Numbered from the stretch's first letter, positions 24,175 to 38,137 are shown. The stretch is 64,000 bases of DNA from Dioscorea cayenensis subsp. rotundata (GCF_009730915.1 NC_052487.1:1426001-1490000); one strand, 5' to 3'. Made by a program: numbers and translations. Notes: a model not told the origin generated them from the letters alone.

Positions 24175-24790
24175 AACAAGTGCAAAAATTTCCTCATAAT
24201 CCAAGCCATACTCATGTGAATAGCCCTTAGCAACTACCCTAGCTTTATATTTGGACACATCACCATTAAGTTTATATTTTGTTCCAAACACCCGTTTCAC
24301 TCCAATCAATTTTTTTCCGGTGGCAATTCACTTAATTTCCAAGTTTTATTTTTTTCAATTGCTTGTATTTCTTCCATCATTGCAGTTCTCCACTCTTCAT
24401 GCTGTTGAGCTTCATCAAAACTTACTGGATCTATAACTGCTAACACAAATGAACAAATATCATAGATATCTCTTAATGTCCTTACTTTTTGAATAGGAGA
24501 TTGATCAACACTGCTTTCACCTTCTGGTGTTGGTTATCTAATTGGTGATACAATACTGCTATCACTTCTTTCACCTGCACTGTTAATACCTGAAACTGTA
24601 TAATGCTCACCACTGCTGAAATTACCTGAACTACTATTGCTCACTTCCTTCAGAATAATCTTTCTTTCAGGTACTACTTTATCTTCCCAATGCCACACTT
24701 CATTTTCAATAAATTGTACACCTCTATTGATTGCAACACATCTAAATACCCTCATCTTGCTCTTTTCTATTATATTTATAATTATAATTA
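24175..24790 (-). pseudogene. Degenerate Copia integrase/reverse transcriptase fragment
   Basis: Reading from 24790 downward: the integrase C-terminal segment (RGVQFIENEVWHWEDK), then the start of RVT_2 (EEWRTAMMEEIQAIEKNKTW), then GVKRVFGTKYKLNGDVSKYKAR...VAKGYSHEYGLDYEE. This is the canonical Ty1/copia order, but with frame breaks and no remaining catalytic palm. The same family occurs on the plus strand at 35310-36470. Confidence 0.75.
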
Positions 24791-25251
24791 TCTACTTTTG
24801 TTTTCATTGATCCTTCAACTTCTTCCTTCTCCCAAAGAGTATTCTGTCTTCTTTGTTTCTTTGTGGGAGCTGGATTATTATACTACTCTCTCTTTCTTGG
24901 AGGCATATAATCCTTCAAATATTAGATACCTTATTATGAAAATAAATTGATGGCTCACCATTTGCTACTCCTTCATTGTCACCAAACAAGTGACACCATT
25001 TTAATTAATTAACTTGGCTATATATATATATATATATTCAAAAGTAATAACCTATTAATTACTTAATTTTATTTTGGATCTTAACACCACCTATAAATAA
25101 TATAACACATATATAACATCTTTAAAATGAAATATGAAGGTTTTATTTTAAGTGAAAACTAGAATATATATACCATATTAATGTTTTTCTTTTGTTTTTG
25201 TTTTTCATCTCTTACTACATATAAATTGACATTTGACTTCATAATTACTAG

Positions 25252-25324
<73 letters not shown>

Positions 25325-26347
25325 TTTTTTTTATTTATGGTCAGTAACTACATTAATATGATTTAAAACAAGTTGTATTTTGCCCTATTAATATTGAATT
25401 TTTCGTGTATGATATTTATTTTGGGAGGATCCAGATTGAACCCTAAAGCTCACTTAAGATAAGAATACATGTGTTTGTTGAATTTGCTCCACGCCTGTAC
25501 ATGTTTCTAACAATGATTTGTTATTTTTCGTTAAATAGTAATAATAATAATAATAATATGTTTAAAATAGTAATAAATTGATAACTTTGATTAAAGAAGA
25601 TAGTTTTGAGTTTATGATCAAATTTTTTGAGTTTTTTATGCTCAAGCCAAATGTTTATTACTAACCATCATATGATTTAATGAATTTTTTTTTTTTATTA
25701 AACACATTACAACTCCATTTAACCATGTAATCAATTTAATATAATTTAATAATGTAAAATTATATTTTATCTAATTTAGGAGAAACCATGATGTTTTTGG
25801 ATTGGAAGACCAAAATGAGCATTTTAAGTTTCGGAAATAATGCTCCATAAATAGAAAAATACTGAAAAAAAAAGATTTTATTAATATTATTTAAGATGAT
25901 TAGACAAACATGATTACAAAAGATGGGAATAAACATAACAATTGGTCAACCATTATCCTGTATCAGGATGCAAAACTTATTTCATTTCAACATTGAATAA
26001 TTTATCCAATTTTACAGTCATGATTTTATAAATGCAATCAATCCAAGATATTTGTGGACTTTCAAACACACCCTCCAACTTACCAAAAACTATAATTACT
26101 TCACTCATCTTGACTCCCAACTTCCACAACATTTTTTTGTGGAATGTTATATTAGTACATGAACCCCGTCCACTTTTCATAATAATTTTTCAACTCAATT
26201 ATGACACTTTAATAGAGCATAAAAAATGAATATGATCATTAACGAGAAATAAACTACTCATTTGACTCAATTATATAATATTTAAAAATAAAACATTTAC
26301 TAATCCTTTTTTCTCTCCAAAGTTTCTTCACTCATCTTGACTCCTAA
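24791..26347. other. AT-rich intergenic
   Basis: Contains (TA)n at 25019-25037 and 25254-25322 and an ATA run near 25540. No gene or clear element was recognised. Confidence 0.5.
25254..25322. repeat. (AT)n microsatellite
   Basis: About 69 bp of AT dinucleotides. Confidence 0.95.
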
Positions 26348-27015
26348 CTAGAGGTGTATTTGACCCGAGTTGTTCGTGAGCAGCTCGGTGTTCAACTCGA
26401 TAAAGAATCATTCGTATTCAGCTCATACTACAAACGGGTCAAACTTGAGCTTCATTTTTAAGCTCAATTAATAAATGAGCCAAGCTTGAGCAGCCGAAAG
26501 CTCAGCTCGTTTTGGCTCACGTACACAGCTCACGAACTAGACATGGCTCAATAGAAGGGGTAAGGTCAAGTGTTCTTAAAACATTAATATATATATATGT
26601 TTATTGTAATTATTTGTTAACTTATTTAATGAAGATTTTAATAAGTTTAAATAAGCTTTAATGATTCCATAAACAAATTTAAATGATTCTTTTACTAAAC
26701 TAAAATGATCCTCAATATCAAATGGATTTGAATCACACTTAATAATTAAATAAGCTTTAAAGAATACTTTACTAAATAAAAAAATAAAAAAATAATCAAG
26801 ATTTAATAAAACTAAAGAGCCAAGTCTAAGCTTTGAATTTTCTGAACAAGTTGAATTCAAGCATGAAGCTCAAAATAAGCTCGGTTAAAATGGTAACAAG
26901 CCAAATTTAAGCCTAACAAATAAAGCTCAAAAAAAACTCGGCTCGAGCTCAATCTCGATGAAAATAGTAACAAACCAAGCTTGAACAAAGCTCGGCTCGG
27001 CTCGTTTAAAACCCT
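26348..27015. mobile_element. hAT-like non-autonomous element with CTCGGCTCG-rich ends
   Basis: A 668-bp segment with imperfect inverted ends (CTAGAGGTGTATTTGACC and, from the other side, AGGGTTTTAAACGAGCC). It is flanked by ACTCCTAA (26340-26347) and ACTCCAAA (27016-27023), a 7/8 match to an 8-bp duplication. Sub-terminal regions repeat AGCTCG/GCTCGGCTCG many times. No transposase. Confidence 0.5.
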
Positions 27016-27539
27016 ACTCCAAACATCCACTAGCCTTCTGTAAGTAGTATATATATAATAATAATAATAACTATTTAATTTGAGATAAAATAAAAACTAA
27101 TTAATTACACCACTGAAACAAAAAAGAACCAAATCAGATAGATTCACATAACAAGTCTTAATTAGTCAAATATATATCCTAGCAAAGTCTTGTCTTAATC
27201 TAACAAAATAAAGATAGCAACTCCTAAAAAGAAAACAAATACAAACAACAATGCATAGAACTAGAAGACAGAGACAGACAGACAACCCATGTTAGTCAGA
27301 GCATTTGAGCCCACCTTCTTAGTATTGCATCTCACGCCAACCCCCATCATCATACCACCCATCAAACCCCCACTCTACCAAAACATACACACTAATAATT
27401 ACACCCTACTACTTTCTTAATTAATTCCCAAAAATCAAATATAAAAAAAAATAATTAAAAAAACCCTTAATGCTACTCTAATAACAAACACTCCTACTCT
27501 ACAACAAACTAAGCACTGGAAGTGAGAAGAACTTAAAGC
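27016..27539. other. Intergenic, probable 3' UTR of the GPI-anchored protein gene
   Basis: No open frame of note. The part nearest 27540 probably holds the 3' UTR and poly(A) site of the minus-strand gene. Confidence 0.4.
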
Positions 27540-28307
27540 TCAAGCAAAGACAAACACACCAAACAGCACTAAGAGATTGATTAGTGGAGAAAACAATGGT
27601 GAGTGATGAGATAGTGGTAGGGACGGCGCCGACGAGCTCGAGCCGTCAAGCTGGGAAGAGTCCACGGCGAGTGGCATGTCATCATGTGGGAGTGAGCATG
27701 ATGTCGGCGCGCCGGTGCCGGGAGCGGTGGCTAGGAAGGAGCGGAGCACGGCCGTGGCAGTTGGGAGGTAGAGTGTTCTGTTTCTTGAGAGAAGCCATGT
27801 CAGTCCCATCATCTGGCACTCTCCGTCGTCCGGCTTGGCTTCATGGCTCGCCGGCTTCTTGCCGGACTTGGTGGCGTTTCCACCGCCGGCCATGCTACTT
27901 AGCTGAGAAACATAGTAATATCTTCATTAATTATTTATTTATTATTATATATATTATAGTAAATAAAATATTGCGGAATTATAAATTCAGGAAAATTAGT
28001 AGAATGATATTGGGATATGGTTCGGGTCAAGCTTTTCCCGCGTTTCCTGAGAATTTTTATTAATTAATAAATAAGAGATTAAAAAATTGGGTAAAATTAA
28101 AAAATAAGAATGGGATCGGAAACCGTTTTCCGTTTTCGAATTCAAAAGCGTTTCCGTTTGCAGAAAAAGGGATGTAACCCAAGAGGAAACAGTTTCCGTT
28201 TCCGTTTAAAAACGTTTTAGCGTCGGTGGAAGGCACTGATGGATTATTTGACATTTATTGGAGTTTAAAATAGATTATTAGACATTTATTAGAGTTTAAA
28301 TAAAGAA

Positions 28308-28341
<34 letters not shown>

Positions 28342-29077
28342 TTCAGGGGAAAATTAAAAAAAAAAAAAGATGAAAATGGTTTTCGTTTTCGTTTTCGTTT
28401 TCGATTGAAAAGCGTTTCGAAGTAGTACGGACCTGGTTGAGAGTGGAGAGGCAGCGGGAGCAGCCGGCGATGCCGGCGCGATTGCAGTCCTTCTCGAGCT
28501 TCTTCTTGACGGCGGGCTTTGGAGACCAGCGCGATTGATCGCCGGAGGCGGAGAAGGCGGAAGGGCAGGTGAGGCGGCGAAGACGAACGCCGCAGTAGCA
28601 GTAGGCAATGCCGCAGGTGCCGTTGACGCGAGGTAAGGAAACGCCTCTAGAGCGAATGGCCGCCTCGGCGCCATCAGCGCAGGACTCGGAATCATCGGGA
28701 AGGACGGGGAGGTCGGAGAGGGGTTGGGGAGGAGGGGCGCGGAGAGCGGTGGAGGCGTAGGCGGAGAGAAGCCAAGCGGCGAGAGTAGGGCAGCAGCGAG
28801 AGCGGGAGGGGAGAGAGGATGAAGAGGAGGAACAGGAGTGAGAGATGGCGTGGAGAAGGGACGGAGAGAGATCGAGAGGGCAGGTGGTGGTGGTGGAAGC
28901 GGCGGCGTCGGATTGCTCCGGGAATGCGGGGATGGTGGAAGGAGGGGCAGATGCGGAGGGGAAGAGGAGGGAGGGATGGATGAGTGCCGGATCGGGGTTG
29001 GGGATGGCGGCGATGGCGAGGCGGAGGAGGAGGAGGAGATGGAGGAGGAGTGGGAGCATTGAGGCGGTGGTGCTCAT
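27540..29077 (-). CDS. GPI-anchored protein of the At4g28100 type, function unknown
   Basis: Plant-specific cell-surface protein of unknown biochemical role. Two exons: 28433-29077 (215 codons, donor CCAG|GTCCGT) and 27540-27902 (acceptor CTCAG|CTAAGT), giving 335 aa in phase 0. The signal peptide is a Leu-rich stretch at residues 1-24. Family motifs are FPEQSDAA, CCPTLAAWLLSAYASTAL, LPDDSESCADG, CGIAYCYCGVRL, LEKDC and, in exon 2, ECQMMGLTWLLSRNRTLYLPT. The many conserved Cys residues suggest a disulphide-rich extracellular domain. The C-terminus has a Ser-rich small-residue stretch followed by a hydrophobic tail (LINLLVLFGVFVFA), as expected for a GPI attachment signal. Exon 1 is much more GC-rich than its surroundings, which creates long spurious frames on the opposite strand. 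The intron (27903-28432) contains runs of TTTTCG and GTTTCCG. Confidence 0.88.
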
Positions 29078-29260
29078 CGGAGAAGAAGGAGAGGGTTCTA
29101 GAGATGGAGTTTGAAGGGGATTTAAAAGGCTGAAAGGGTAGGATTGGAATTTTATCTTTTATGGAGGGCATGATGGGAAAAATTATTGGGATTTGGAGAT
29201 GTGGGGCTTTTTTTTTAAAAAAATAAATAAATAAATAAATTTGGAGAATAATTATGTACG

Positions 29261-29291
<31 letters not shown>

Positions 29292-32200
29292 TTGAAAATT
29301 TATTTGATTAATGAGACATGAGCACTCTTGCACAATTATAATATTATTATATTTTTAACTTTTTTTTGTTTTTTTTTTAAATTAGTGAATATTGATCACT
29401 GTATTCATTATTGGTAAAGATAGATGCGCATTTAGTTGTAGTTCTCAAGTTGCTTCAAAAATAAACTCTATTAAATGTAAAATTTGGTTTCAATTTAAAT
29501 GTTTCTATTGGAATTGGCTTTATTATTTGTTGATGGTATAGAAAATAATTATTAAGGAAGACATTTAAATATTAATTTGCTTTTCATGTAATGTCATATT
29601 GATAGTCTTTTGGCATGTCATCTGGAAGCTCTGTTTGTCAGTGACAATATAGTCAAATAATAAAAGATAAATATAATATATAATATAAATAGTGATTTAT
29701 TTATTTTATAAAAAAAGATTTTGTTTTTTAGAATATTTATTATTTATTATCATTATCTTCACATAATAACAATAATAATAAGGATTTTTCAAAAATAATA
29801 AATAAAGACAACTACCAGCTAAAACAGAGCAAAACCAAAGGAGCGAAAGGAATGTTGATAGCCCTGTGACAATATCTGATATATAAATTGAGAAAGATTA
29901 ATTAATCTTAATCACAGAGTTTACAAGATATGACTTAATTATCACTAAAATTAAGAAATCAAAGAAAAGACTATGTATGACTGAAAAGAGAAAGAAAAAA
30001 GAGAAGAAGAAAAAAAAATGTGAAGTGTCTTAGAATAATGTTTGATCATCAGAGCACTATGGTTACAAAAAGCCATGCATAATAATGAACAACCGAAACA
30101 AATCATTGTTTATCTATCCATCATTCATGGAAATGATGGTCATTGTACCAAAATTCACCATTTCCTTGATACTGTTTTTTTTAGTAAAAAGATTAATAAT
30201 TAATAATATAACAAATCCAATTAAGTGAAGTGGATTAAAAAGCTCTATAAGGACCACACAATTGTAAGCAAGCTTGCATTTCTTGGCATCATACTAACTG
30301 TTCTGACAAAGAGACCACTATTTGCATTATTGTTGTAAATTTACTACAAAGTTGTGGGGTATATATATATGAAAGAAAACATGAGAAAGAACAAGAGAAA
30401 TAAGTGTTAATGCAGCACTTGAGATCTTTACACATTTCATTCTTTTGAGATAAGAGTAGTAGCTTTATAGGGTCCCTTTACCTTTTATTGGGAAATGAAT
30501 CCTTTCTTTACTGTGAATTAACTAAGCTAAAACAAAGATTAATACAGTGTTACCAAGAAAGATTAAATGTTTAAGAATAAACCCATACTTATAGAGAGGT
30601 TTAAAGGTGGTCTCTTTTTGAAGAGCTTTGAATGGTCTTCTTTGACTTTTGGTTCTTTTTTTCTTCATACTGTTCATCACTTTCTCTGTGACTGCCTTTA
30701 TTTTTTTATCTTTTATGAACATGCGCTGTGCCGCGTGAGTGTGTGTGTTTGTGTTTCATTGCACTAGTCCCAATTGAGCAAGCTTTAAAAAACCATGCAT
30801 TGGATGCCCACAGTAAACACATTGTTGTACGTATCTGTGTCTTAACGGTGATCAAGATAAGCTTGGAAATCAGATGAAATGCATGGGGCCACACATTTTA
30901 TATATGTTAAAAGAGAATGACAACAATGCATTTAAGAAGGTCAAGGTACGTATATATAGGACATGGTGCGCTTTCTAATTTCAATGAAATACATATGATA
31001 AAAACCATGCTGTTAAAATATTTAATTATTACCTACGAGATTAAAATTTAACTCCTTCTTTGTGTATGGTTGAGACATAAATAATATGTATTTTATAACT
31101 TATATATAAATTTATGGAGAGTATTTTCTATAATAAATATTTTGTATATTCTTTGGTTATTATGAAAAATAGATATATATTTCTGTTATGGATTTTTATA
31201 CTCGAAACAAAGAAGGTCAGATTGGAAGCTGCAATAGCAAAACGTAACTTAGAGTTCTTAAACAACAGATTGACCCATCCAATCCAATTTAAAGTACAGT
31301 TTAGCAGGTGACAAGTCATGTTGGAGCATTTTTAATCATTATTTCCCTAGGCTATCCAGAGTTTGTGTTTATTGTACTGGGTTACTTCGTTTTTTCTTCT
31401 CTTTTTGTTTTTTATTTTATTGTAGTCGTAGTTTTGTTAGTCTCCACCTCTAGTGAACTACCTTGTTGTGTGTGCTCCATTCTGGTTGAGTCTGCTGTTT
31501 TTTTATAATGAACATGGTTATCTTCTTTTTTAAAAAAAATTGTTGCTAGTCGTTAAGTTATAAAATTATAATAAAATAACAACACTATAGTATTTTAAAA
31601 ATATTTAGAAAGAATATTTACATACTTGGACACTATCAAGTAACTAGCATCCAAAAAAGAAGAATCAAGAAGTGTATTTTCACCTGGCATGAATCTTTTT
31701 TTCCATCAAGCATAGGCAAGAAGAATCAAGACCGTTGAAGCCTTTGTCATGTTCTCATTGATGAAATCTTGGAGATATATAGGTTTGGTCCCGGTCATAA
31801 TTTGATCGCCAGAGTCCTATGGAATGGCCGTTGTTTTTTAACAAATCAAGCAAAGTTTCTCATCACTGAAGTCCTCCAAACCAACAGGATGAAATGGTAA
31901 AATCCGAAATATATATAGAAAGTAAAAATGTAATTTTTATCCGAAAATGATGCATTTTGGTCCTCCAAGCATACTCATGTGTCCACTTTTAATTTTTTAG
32001 TTTGATTTTGTAATATTGTATTGACACGATGCGGATATATCAATACTATGCTAGTAAGTTATTTTTATTTTTTAATTTTTTAATGAAAACGAGATTTTTT
32101 TATAGTTTTACCCTCAGTACTATTATGTAATAAGACTAAATACCAATTATCTATTTTATTTTTTAAATAACGATAGAGAGGATTATTAAATATTTTTATT

Positions 32201-34046
32201 GTGTCATGAATGTTTTTTTTTAATATTAAATATTTATATATTAAAAAATATTTATTCTTTTAAATGTATGTTAGAGACTCAAAAAGACAATCCAGCTAAA
32301 ACGGCAGCATCTTTAAGACATCTCTACTAGTCAATTTGCTAAGTATGCAAGGTTATTAAACTCCCGGGGCAGTAAAGCAGGTCCATCATTAGGTAGCAGT
32401 TAAGGAGGCGATGAACATATTGGACTTCTCTTCTGCATCCCAATTGTGGCAAGGGTCATTGCCACCAATAAGTTCCAGAGCAGCTGAGTAGTTATTATTA
32501 ATACTGTATATCTGAATTCAAATGATTTTTTTCTGCATAGCAATGAGCTCTGCTTGTAAATTGGAATCAACAACAGTAATGATGAATTAGTAAGAATTAT
32601 GTTATCTTAAGCAAAACTTACACCACAAAGAGGCCAATCAGGATTAATTGTAAGATGCATTGCATATAGGGGGTGTTTAGTTGTTAGATTGGGATTGGAA
32701 TTGGAAAGGAATGAATAAGAATGGAAAGGAATTGTAATCGAAATATTTTAAGTAGAGTTATTGAGGTACTCCTTCGTGGCCACTTTAGTTTCTCCATAAA
32801 TAGCGCTTTTCTTGCATGTCACCATTTGAAGCGGTTGACGTGGCAATATATGTCATGTTAACAGCATGGATAAGTAAAGTAAAGATGGTTTTTTTTTTTT
32901 TCAATGGACATCAACAATTATTTGAAAAATAAAAAAAACCATCCTATTTTTTAATATTGATTATGAACAAATAGTCCCTAAGTTAAGATATTTATAAAAA
33001 AAAACCCATGATTTTGAGGATTTTTAGAGAGTCTTATCTTTTTTTAATAGTTATTTTTCAGATTTTTTGACATGAAGGTGGCTGATATTAATATAAAGGT
33101 AGTGATGCTGATATGATTGGCTCTCAGTTTTTTAAACAAAAACACATAATTTTAAACGGAAACGCCAGATTTTAAGTGAAAACTCATAATATTAAATGGA
33201 AAAATATAAATATTAAGTGAAAATTTATGTGGCTACACAAAACACGCAATATTAAACGAGAACTATAAATATTAAGCGATGAGTACATGCTGTAAGATAC
33301 AATAAATTAACGGAGTAAACTGCAGTGTTGAAATATGAAGTGTACTGAAAAAGGAGGGTATGTCTGATAAATTCAAATGTCAGAGAGTTTGTCTGGGATG
33401 TTTTGAAAATGTCAAAAATTTATAATTCATTTTTTTTTGTAATATATATATATTTCTTTTAGGATAAATATTTAAAAAAATTAAAATATGTGACAGTGAG
33501 TTAAATTAAAACGGTGTTTTTTTACTTATTGTAATAATAAAGTTGTGATTTATCTATTTAAAAAAAATAGAAAATGTAGAATGCACCCAAAAAAAACAAA
33601 AAAAATTTGGCAATGTCATTTGTAATTTTTATATGAAAATCAATTTGTTAAAATCGTAGTATCGCAGTGGACCACATCATTCATAATGTATAATTTTAAA
33701 AATAAAATATGTATTTTAAAAAAAGTACATTGGCTTATGTGGTAAGGTGGTTGATAATGTTTACTGTGATGTTACTTGGCATAGCATCACCGTGTCACCA
33801 AGCTGGATAGAAAAAAATAAAAGTGGACAAATTAGTGTAAAAAACCATAGAAGGACCCCCTCGTCATCAATAATAACAACAGTAATACAAAAATGTATTT
33901 TTTTTTTTAAAAGAAATTTGCTATAAAAAAAAAGACAAAAACAATAGTAATAATAATATTATTGTCGTCATCAATATTAACAACAGTAATACAAAAAAAG
34001 GCTCCAAATTACATACCAAAAGTACTTAATGCATATTAATATAATA
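29078..34046. other. Long AT-rich intergenic region without recognised genes
   Basis: Simple repeats of TAAA/ATTT (29218-29293) and several A/T homopolymers. A GT-rich stretch at 31310-31520 resembles the LINE-like tail near 17300. A short MITE-like end (GTTTAGTTGTTAGATTGGGATTGG) lies at about 32675. Open frames are short and AT-driven. A possible decayed transposon is listed separately. Confidence 0.5.
31966..33857. mobile_element. Possible decayed DNA transposon
   Basis: The left end GGTCCTCCAAGC...GTCCACTTTTA and, reading inward from the right end, GGTCCTTCTATGG...GTCCACTTTTA are similar and inverted, about 1.9 kb apart. No target-site duplication or transposase was identified. Confidence 0.25.
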
Positions 34047-35305
34047 TAAAAGAAAAAAAATTCTAAGAAAATTAGCTAATGAAGATTATCCATTTGTTGT
34101 ACCACATAATCCAGGTGTGAAGCTCCATCCAATAAAAACCTATTCAAGTTTTAATATTATCATCTTCCTTATAATTTTTCTTAATAGGTAACATATGATT
34201 ATTTCCAATGATAATCGAATTAGTAGGAGAAAAATAAATTATTATTATATAATCAAATGTCCTAAAAAGTTATCTTAAATAAAAAAAACTCTACATTTTC
34301 AAGATTACCCAGGTTGTTTGTCTAAATGACAAAATCTTGATCATTAAAGTGGGATAGCCGGGAAGTTGAAGGTGTATTCAAAATATTCTATGTTCTAATG
34401 TAAGAGCACTACGATAATGAATAATCCACTATTTATACAATAACATAATAATATACCAATGTTATAGTCAAAAAGTCATTGAATCCCTTCATTTAATTAG
34501 CTAAACTTCATTTGATTAGTTAAGTTTAAAATTTTGTGATCATATATAATCTAATAAAATTTTTAATTTTGAGTGAACAAGTGAATTCTTCAAAAATGCA
34601 AATATTACTATGTGTTTAAAACCCCAATCATTGAGACAACAATAGAAAAATCTAATTGAAAAATTTCTATTTCTGTCAAATTTATTTTTTTACAGTCAAC
34701 CAAATGAGGAAAAAATGACAATTTCATCTAGTTAATCGAGGTTAAAGAAAGTTGCATTGCGGAGAAGAGAGGTATTGAAAGAGAGAGTATAGCCCACAAA
34801 TGAAAATATTTGGGAAAATAACATTAAGGAATAGCTCAATCAAAGTATCTTGAGGTGCCCTGTTATTTATCAAACATCACTCAAACAAAGAAGTAGAGGT
34901 GCCTATAGATCTCTTAAAGGGACAGACTTTGCACGTCTAAGCCTAAAGGCCCACTCAAAAAATAGAAGGATTTGGACAACCCTTTTTTCATACCTTGGAC
35001 AAACAAAAACACATTGTTTAAAAGAATGGGCCAACTGGCCAAGCCTTGCTTATAATGTTTTAGAACTAGGCCGGCCCGAATTATGTAAAATAAATAAATA
35101 AATATGTTATTTATAATTATTGAAAATAAAGTTAAACAATTTATCTGTATGTTTCAATTTAAACCTGTAAAATTCAGTACAATTAATTTTTTTTTTTTAT
35201 CAAAACTCTCTTCAATTTAATTTGTTATTAAATTTACATTTTAAATAGTCTAAACTTTATTTTTAAATAAATTTTAATAATTATTTTATTAAAAAAATTA
35301 AATAC
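34047..35305. repeat. Truncated leading copy of the segmental repeat unit
   Basis: Matches 45290-46530 (unit A) and 57055-58300 (unit B) along its whole length at roughly 90% by eye, starting at AAATTCTAAGAAAATTAG. Sequence to the left has no counterpart in the units, so this is the outer edge of the array. Homology stops at about 35305, where a Copia fragment begins. Confidence 0.8.
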
Positions 35306-35309
35306 GTTT

Positions 35310-36470
35310 GCTGTTCAAAACAAAACACCAGAAGAATCATTGAGTGGAAGAAGACCAGCAGTAGATCACTTCAGAATTTTTGGTTGCATTGCATATGCAC
35401 ATATTTTAGATGAGAAAAGAAATAAGTTTGATGATAAGGGGCAAAAATGTGTTTTTCTTGGGATTAGTGAAATATCCAAAGCTTTTAAATTGTATGATCC
35501 ATTAACAAAGAAAATTGTAGTGAGTAGGGATGTTATTTTTGATGAGGAAAGCACTTGGAATTGGAGTGAGCAGCAGCCTACTTCAATTATAATTACTGAT
35601 GAAGCTGAAGAAGAAGGAGAGCAGATCCAACATCAAGAAGTTTCAACTAATGAAGCCTCAATTACTACTAAACTTTCACAAACAACGGCATAGACATTAA
35701 CTAAATCCCCTATTACTCGTGTCCGAAAAAAACGGGCTTGGATGGCAGATTATGAAGTAACAGATTTCAAACAATCTGAAGACCTTGCTACTCACTTTGC
35801 TTTATTTTCAGATTGTGATTCTTTATCTTTTGAAGAAGTTATCCAACATTCAAAGTGGAAAAAAGCTATGGATAATGAAATTGCATCCATTAAAAAAAAT
35901 AAAACATGGGAATTGACTGAACTTCCCAAAGGGCAAAAACAATTGTTTTAAAGTGGGTATACAAAACAAAATTAAACAAGAAAGGAGAGATATCAGATTT
36001 GATTAGATTTACATATACTAATTATGCAGGAGATTTAGATGATCGGAAAAGCGCATCTAGTTATGTATTTATGATGAGTTTTGGAGCTATCTCATGGTCA
36101 TCAAAGAAGCAACATATTGGTATTTCTTCAACTACTGAGGTTGAATTTGTAGCAACAACAACATGTGCCTCTCAAGTAGCTAGGGTGGTTGAGAAATATT
36201 ATTGAAGAACTTCAATTCAAAAATGAAAGCATTCATGCAAGAGAGATAACTTTAAACTTATGAGATAAACATAAGTTTAAGGGAGGGTGTTTAGATATTG
36301 ATGTTTATTTTAGTTTGGTTAGGATATCTTTGATTTAAATATTTAAGTTAGTTGTGTGTTGATTAAAACTCAAATTAGTAGAGATTATCTTTTTAGAATT
36401 TTGCCTTTATAAAGGCTTCAATGATTTTGAATAAAATGTGCAGTTTTCTTCATCTCTTCTTTTAAGTTAT
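35310..36470 (+). pseudogene. Internally deleted Copia element, integrase to 3' LTR
   Basis: Starts within the integrase C-terminal region (FRIFGCIAYAH, FLGISEISKAFKLYDP, VSRDVIFDE), continues to the RVT_2 start (KWKKAMDNEIASIKKNKTWEL), then jumps at about 35985 to RNase H (YAGDLDDRKSASSYVF...ISWSSKKQHIGISSTTEVEF). A purine-rich PPT (AAGGGAGGG) at about 36278-36287 precedes an LTR-like TGTTTAGATATTGATG. Nearly all of the reverse transcriptase palm is deleted and stops are present. It replaces the segment of the repeat unit equivalent to about 46520-48156. Confidence 0.75.
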
Positions 36471-37264
36471 CAACTTGGGCACTCTTTGGTCACATGTTAA
36501 AAAATTGTGTGTATTTTGGACAAAAGCATAAACAAAAATTATTGGGCAGGACAAGGCCCAACAAGGCAAGATCTCAAAGCATGTATAAGGCATATAAAAT
36601 TCTAGAAGACACAAAGAAAAAACCAAAGATTTCTACTATAGAGAGAGGTTGAGGAAGATCCTACCATAGTAGAAGAATTGGATCACATGTTACTAGCAAG
36701 TAGCAGGATTCTTCATTTTAACTAATTTTTTAACTATCACTTGCTTAATGGTATGTAATTGAAATGTTGAGGATCAAAGATTCCTAATGCACTATTTGTG
36801 AGATTTACAATTTTTTTCTAATCTTTTGGTCCAATATCTAGTCGGCCTAAAAATGTACTGGTGGATTTTATTGAACGCTCATACTATATTAAAGTGGAAA
36901 ATATTAAGATTAACATTCAATATGTTGGAAGAGTAGCTAAAACTAAAGATACAAATGGTGAGTTGATAACCAAATGAAAAAGAAATGGTCTTTTATATTA
37001 AACCAAACCGCTTTGTTTTTGAATTTGTCTTTGAAAATAATGCAGCTAAAAAATAGGAACATATAAGTAAACAAGAAAATATGTATGAGCTGAATTCAAC
37101 AAGCTTCTGAAATATATATATATATAAACATGTGTGTGTGTGTGCATGTGTTGATCCCTTTTCCTCTGCAATGCATGTGATTTGTTCTATATCAAGATCC
37201 TCCATCAACTCTTATAGATCTATAACATCTACCAGAGTGTATAATAATAATATCATAACACATA

Positions 37265-38097
37265 GATTGTGTTTGGTTCGCAGAATGGGAATGAGTTGAG
37301 AATGAGATAGAAATGGAAATGACATTTTGTGAATATGAATGGAAATGAAAATTGTTCTTGATTGGATAAATATTCATCAGAAATGGGAAAAAATGAGGGG
37401 AGCATGAAAAAATTACTTTTATACCCATGATACACATAAATCCAATTACATATAATTTATGATAAATAAAATTTTTATTTAGAAAATATTTTAAATATTA
37501 TTATTAAAATAATTTTGATAATTAAATATTCAAATTAAATATCTCATTTTAATTATTATTATTTTTAATAATTTTAATTATCTATTTAAATAAGTAATTT
37601 TTATATAATTAAATCTCAATAAGAGAAAGTGTTACCACACTTTAATTATTATAATTAATAATTTTAATCAATAATTTTTATTTAACTAAATATATAGAGG
37701 CAAAAGTGTAATTTTAATAATTTTACTTAATTCAATCTTTTTTATGGTTAAAATTTTCATTTTTATTTTTATTATTATAATTATATATACTATTTTTTTA
37801 TTTTAATTATTATTTAATTTAATTATTATAATTAATTATTTAATTTTATAAATTTTATTTAATTAAATATTCAATGGGAAGATGTGTCATTTCAAAGGCA
37901 ATATTATTCATTCCCCCCTAAATTATTCACTCCCCCCAATTTTTGGCGGAAAAAAATTCTCTACATTATCACTATTTATTTCTTACCAATTCCAATCTCA
38001 TTGTAAAAGTTGTACAATAAAACATTGGTATATATAAATTAATATTGATAATGATTTCTATTCTAATAGTATTTATTATTTCCATCCAAACACAATC
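37265..38097. mobile_element. MITE-like element, unit A copy
   Basis: Starts GATTGTGTTTGGTTCGCAGAATGGGAATG and ends CATCCAAACACAATC, so the ends form a short inverted repeat (GATTGTGTTTGG). The interior is AT-rich and non-coding, 833 bp. PIF/Harbinger (Tourist-like) is the likely class; the flanking trinucleotides do not give a clean duplication. Confidence 0.5.
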
Positions 38098-38137
38098 TTA
38101 ATTATATTAGATCACTTATATTCAATAAAGACTTCTG

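Noticed and set aside
28838..29114. GC-rich open frames on the plus strand
   Set aside because: They are antisense shadows of exon 1 of the GPI-anchored protein; Gly/Arg-rich low complexity with no features of their own.
32640..32760. A second Tourist-like MITE near 32675
   Set aside because: Only one end-like sequence is visible; no matching inverted end or duplication was found.
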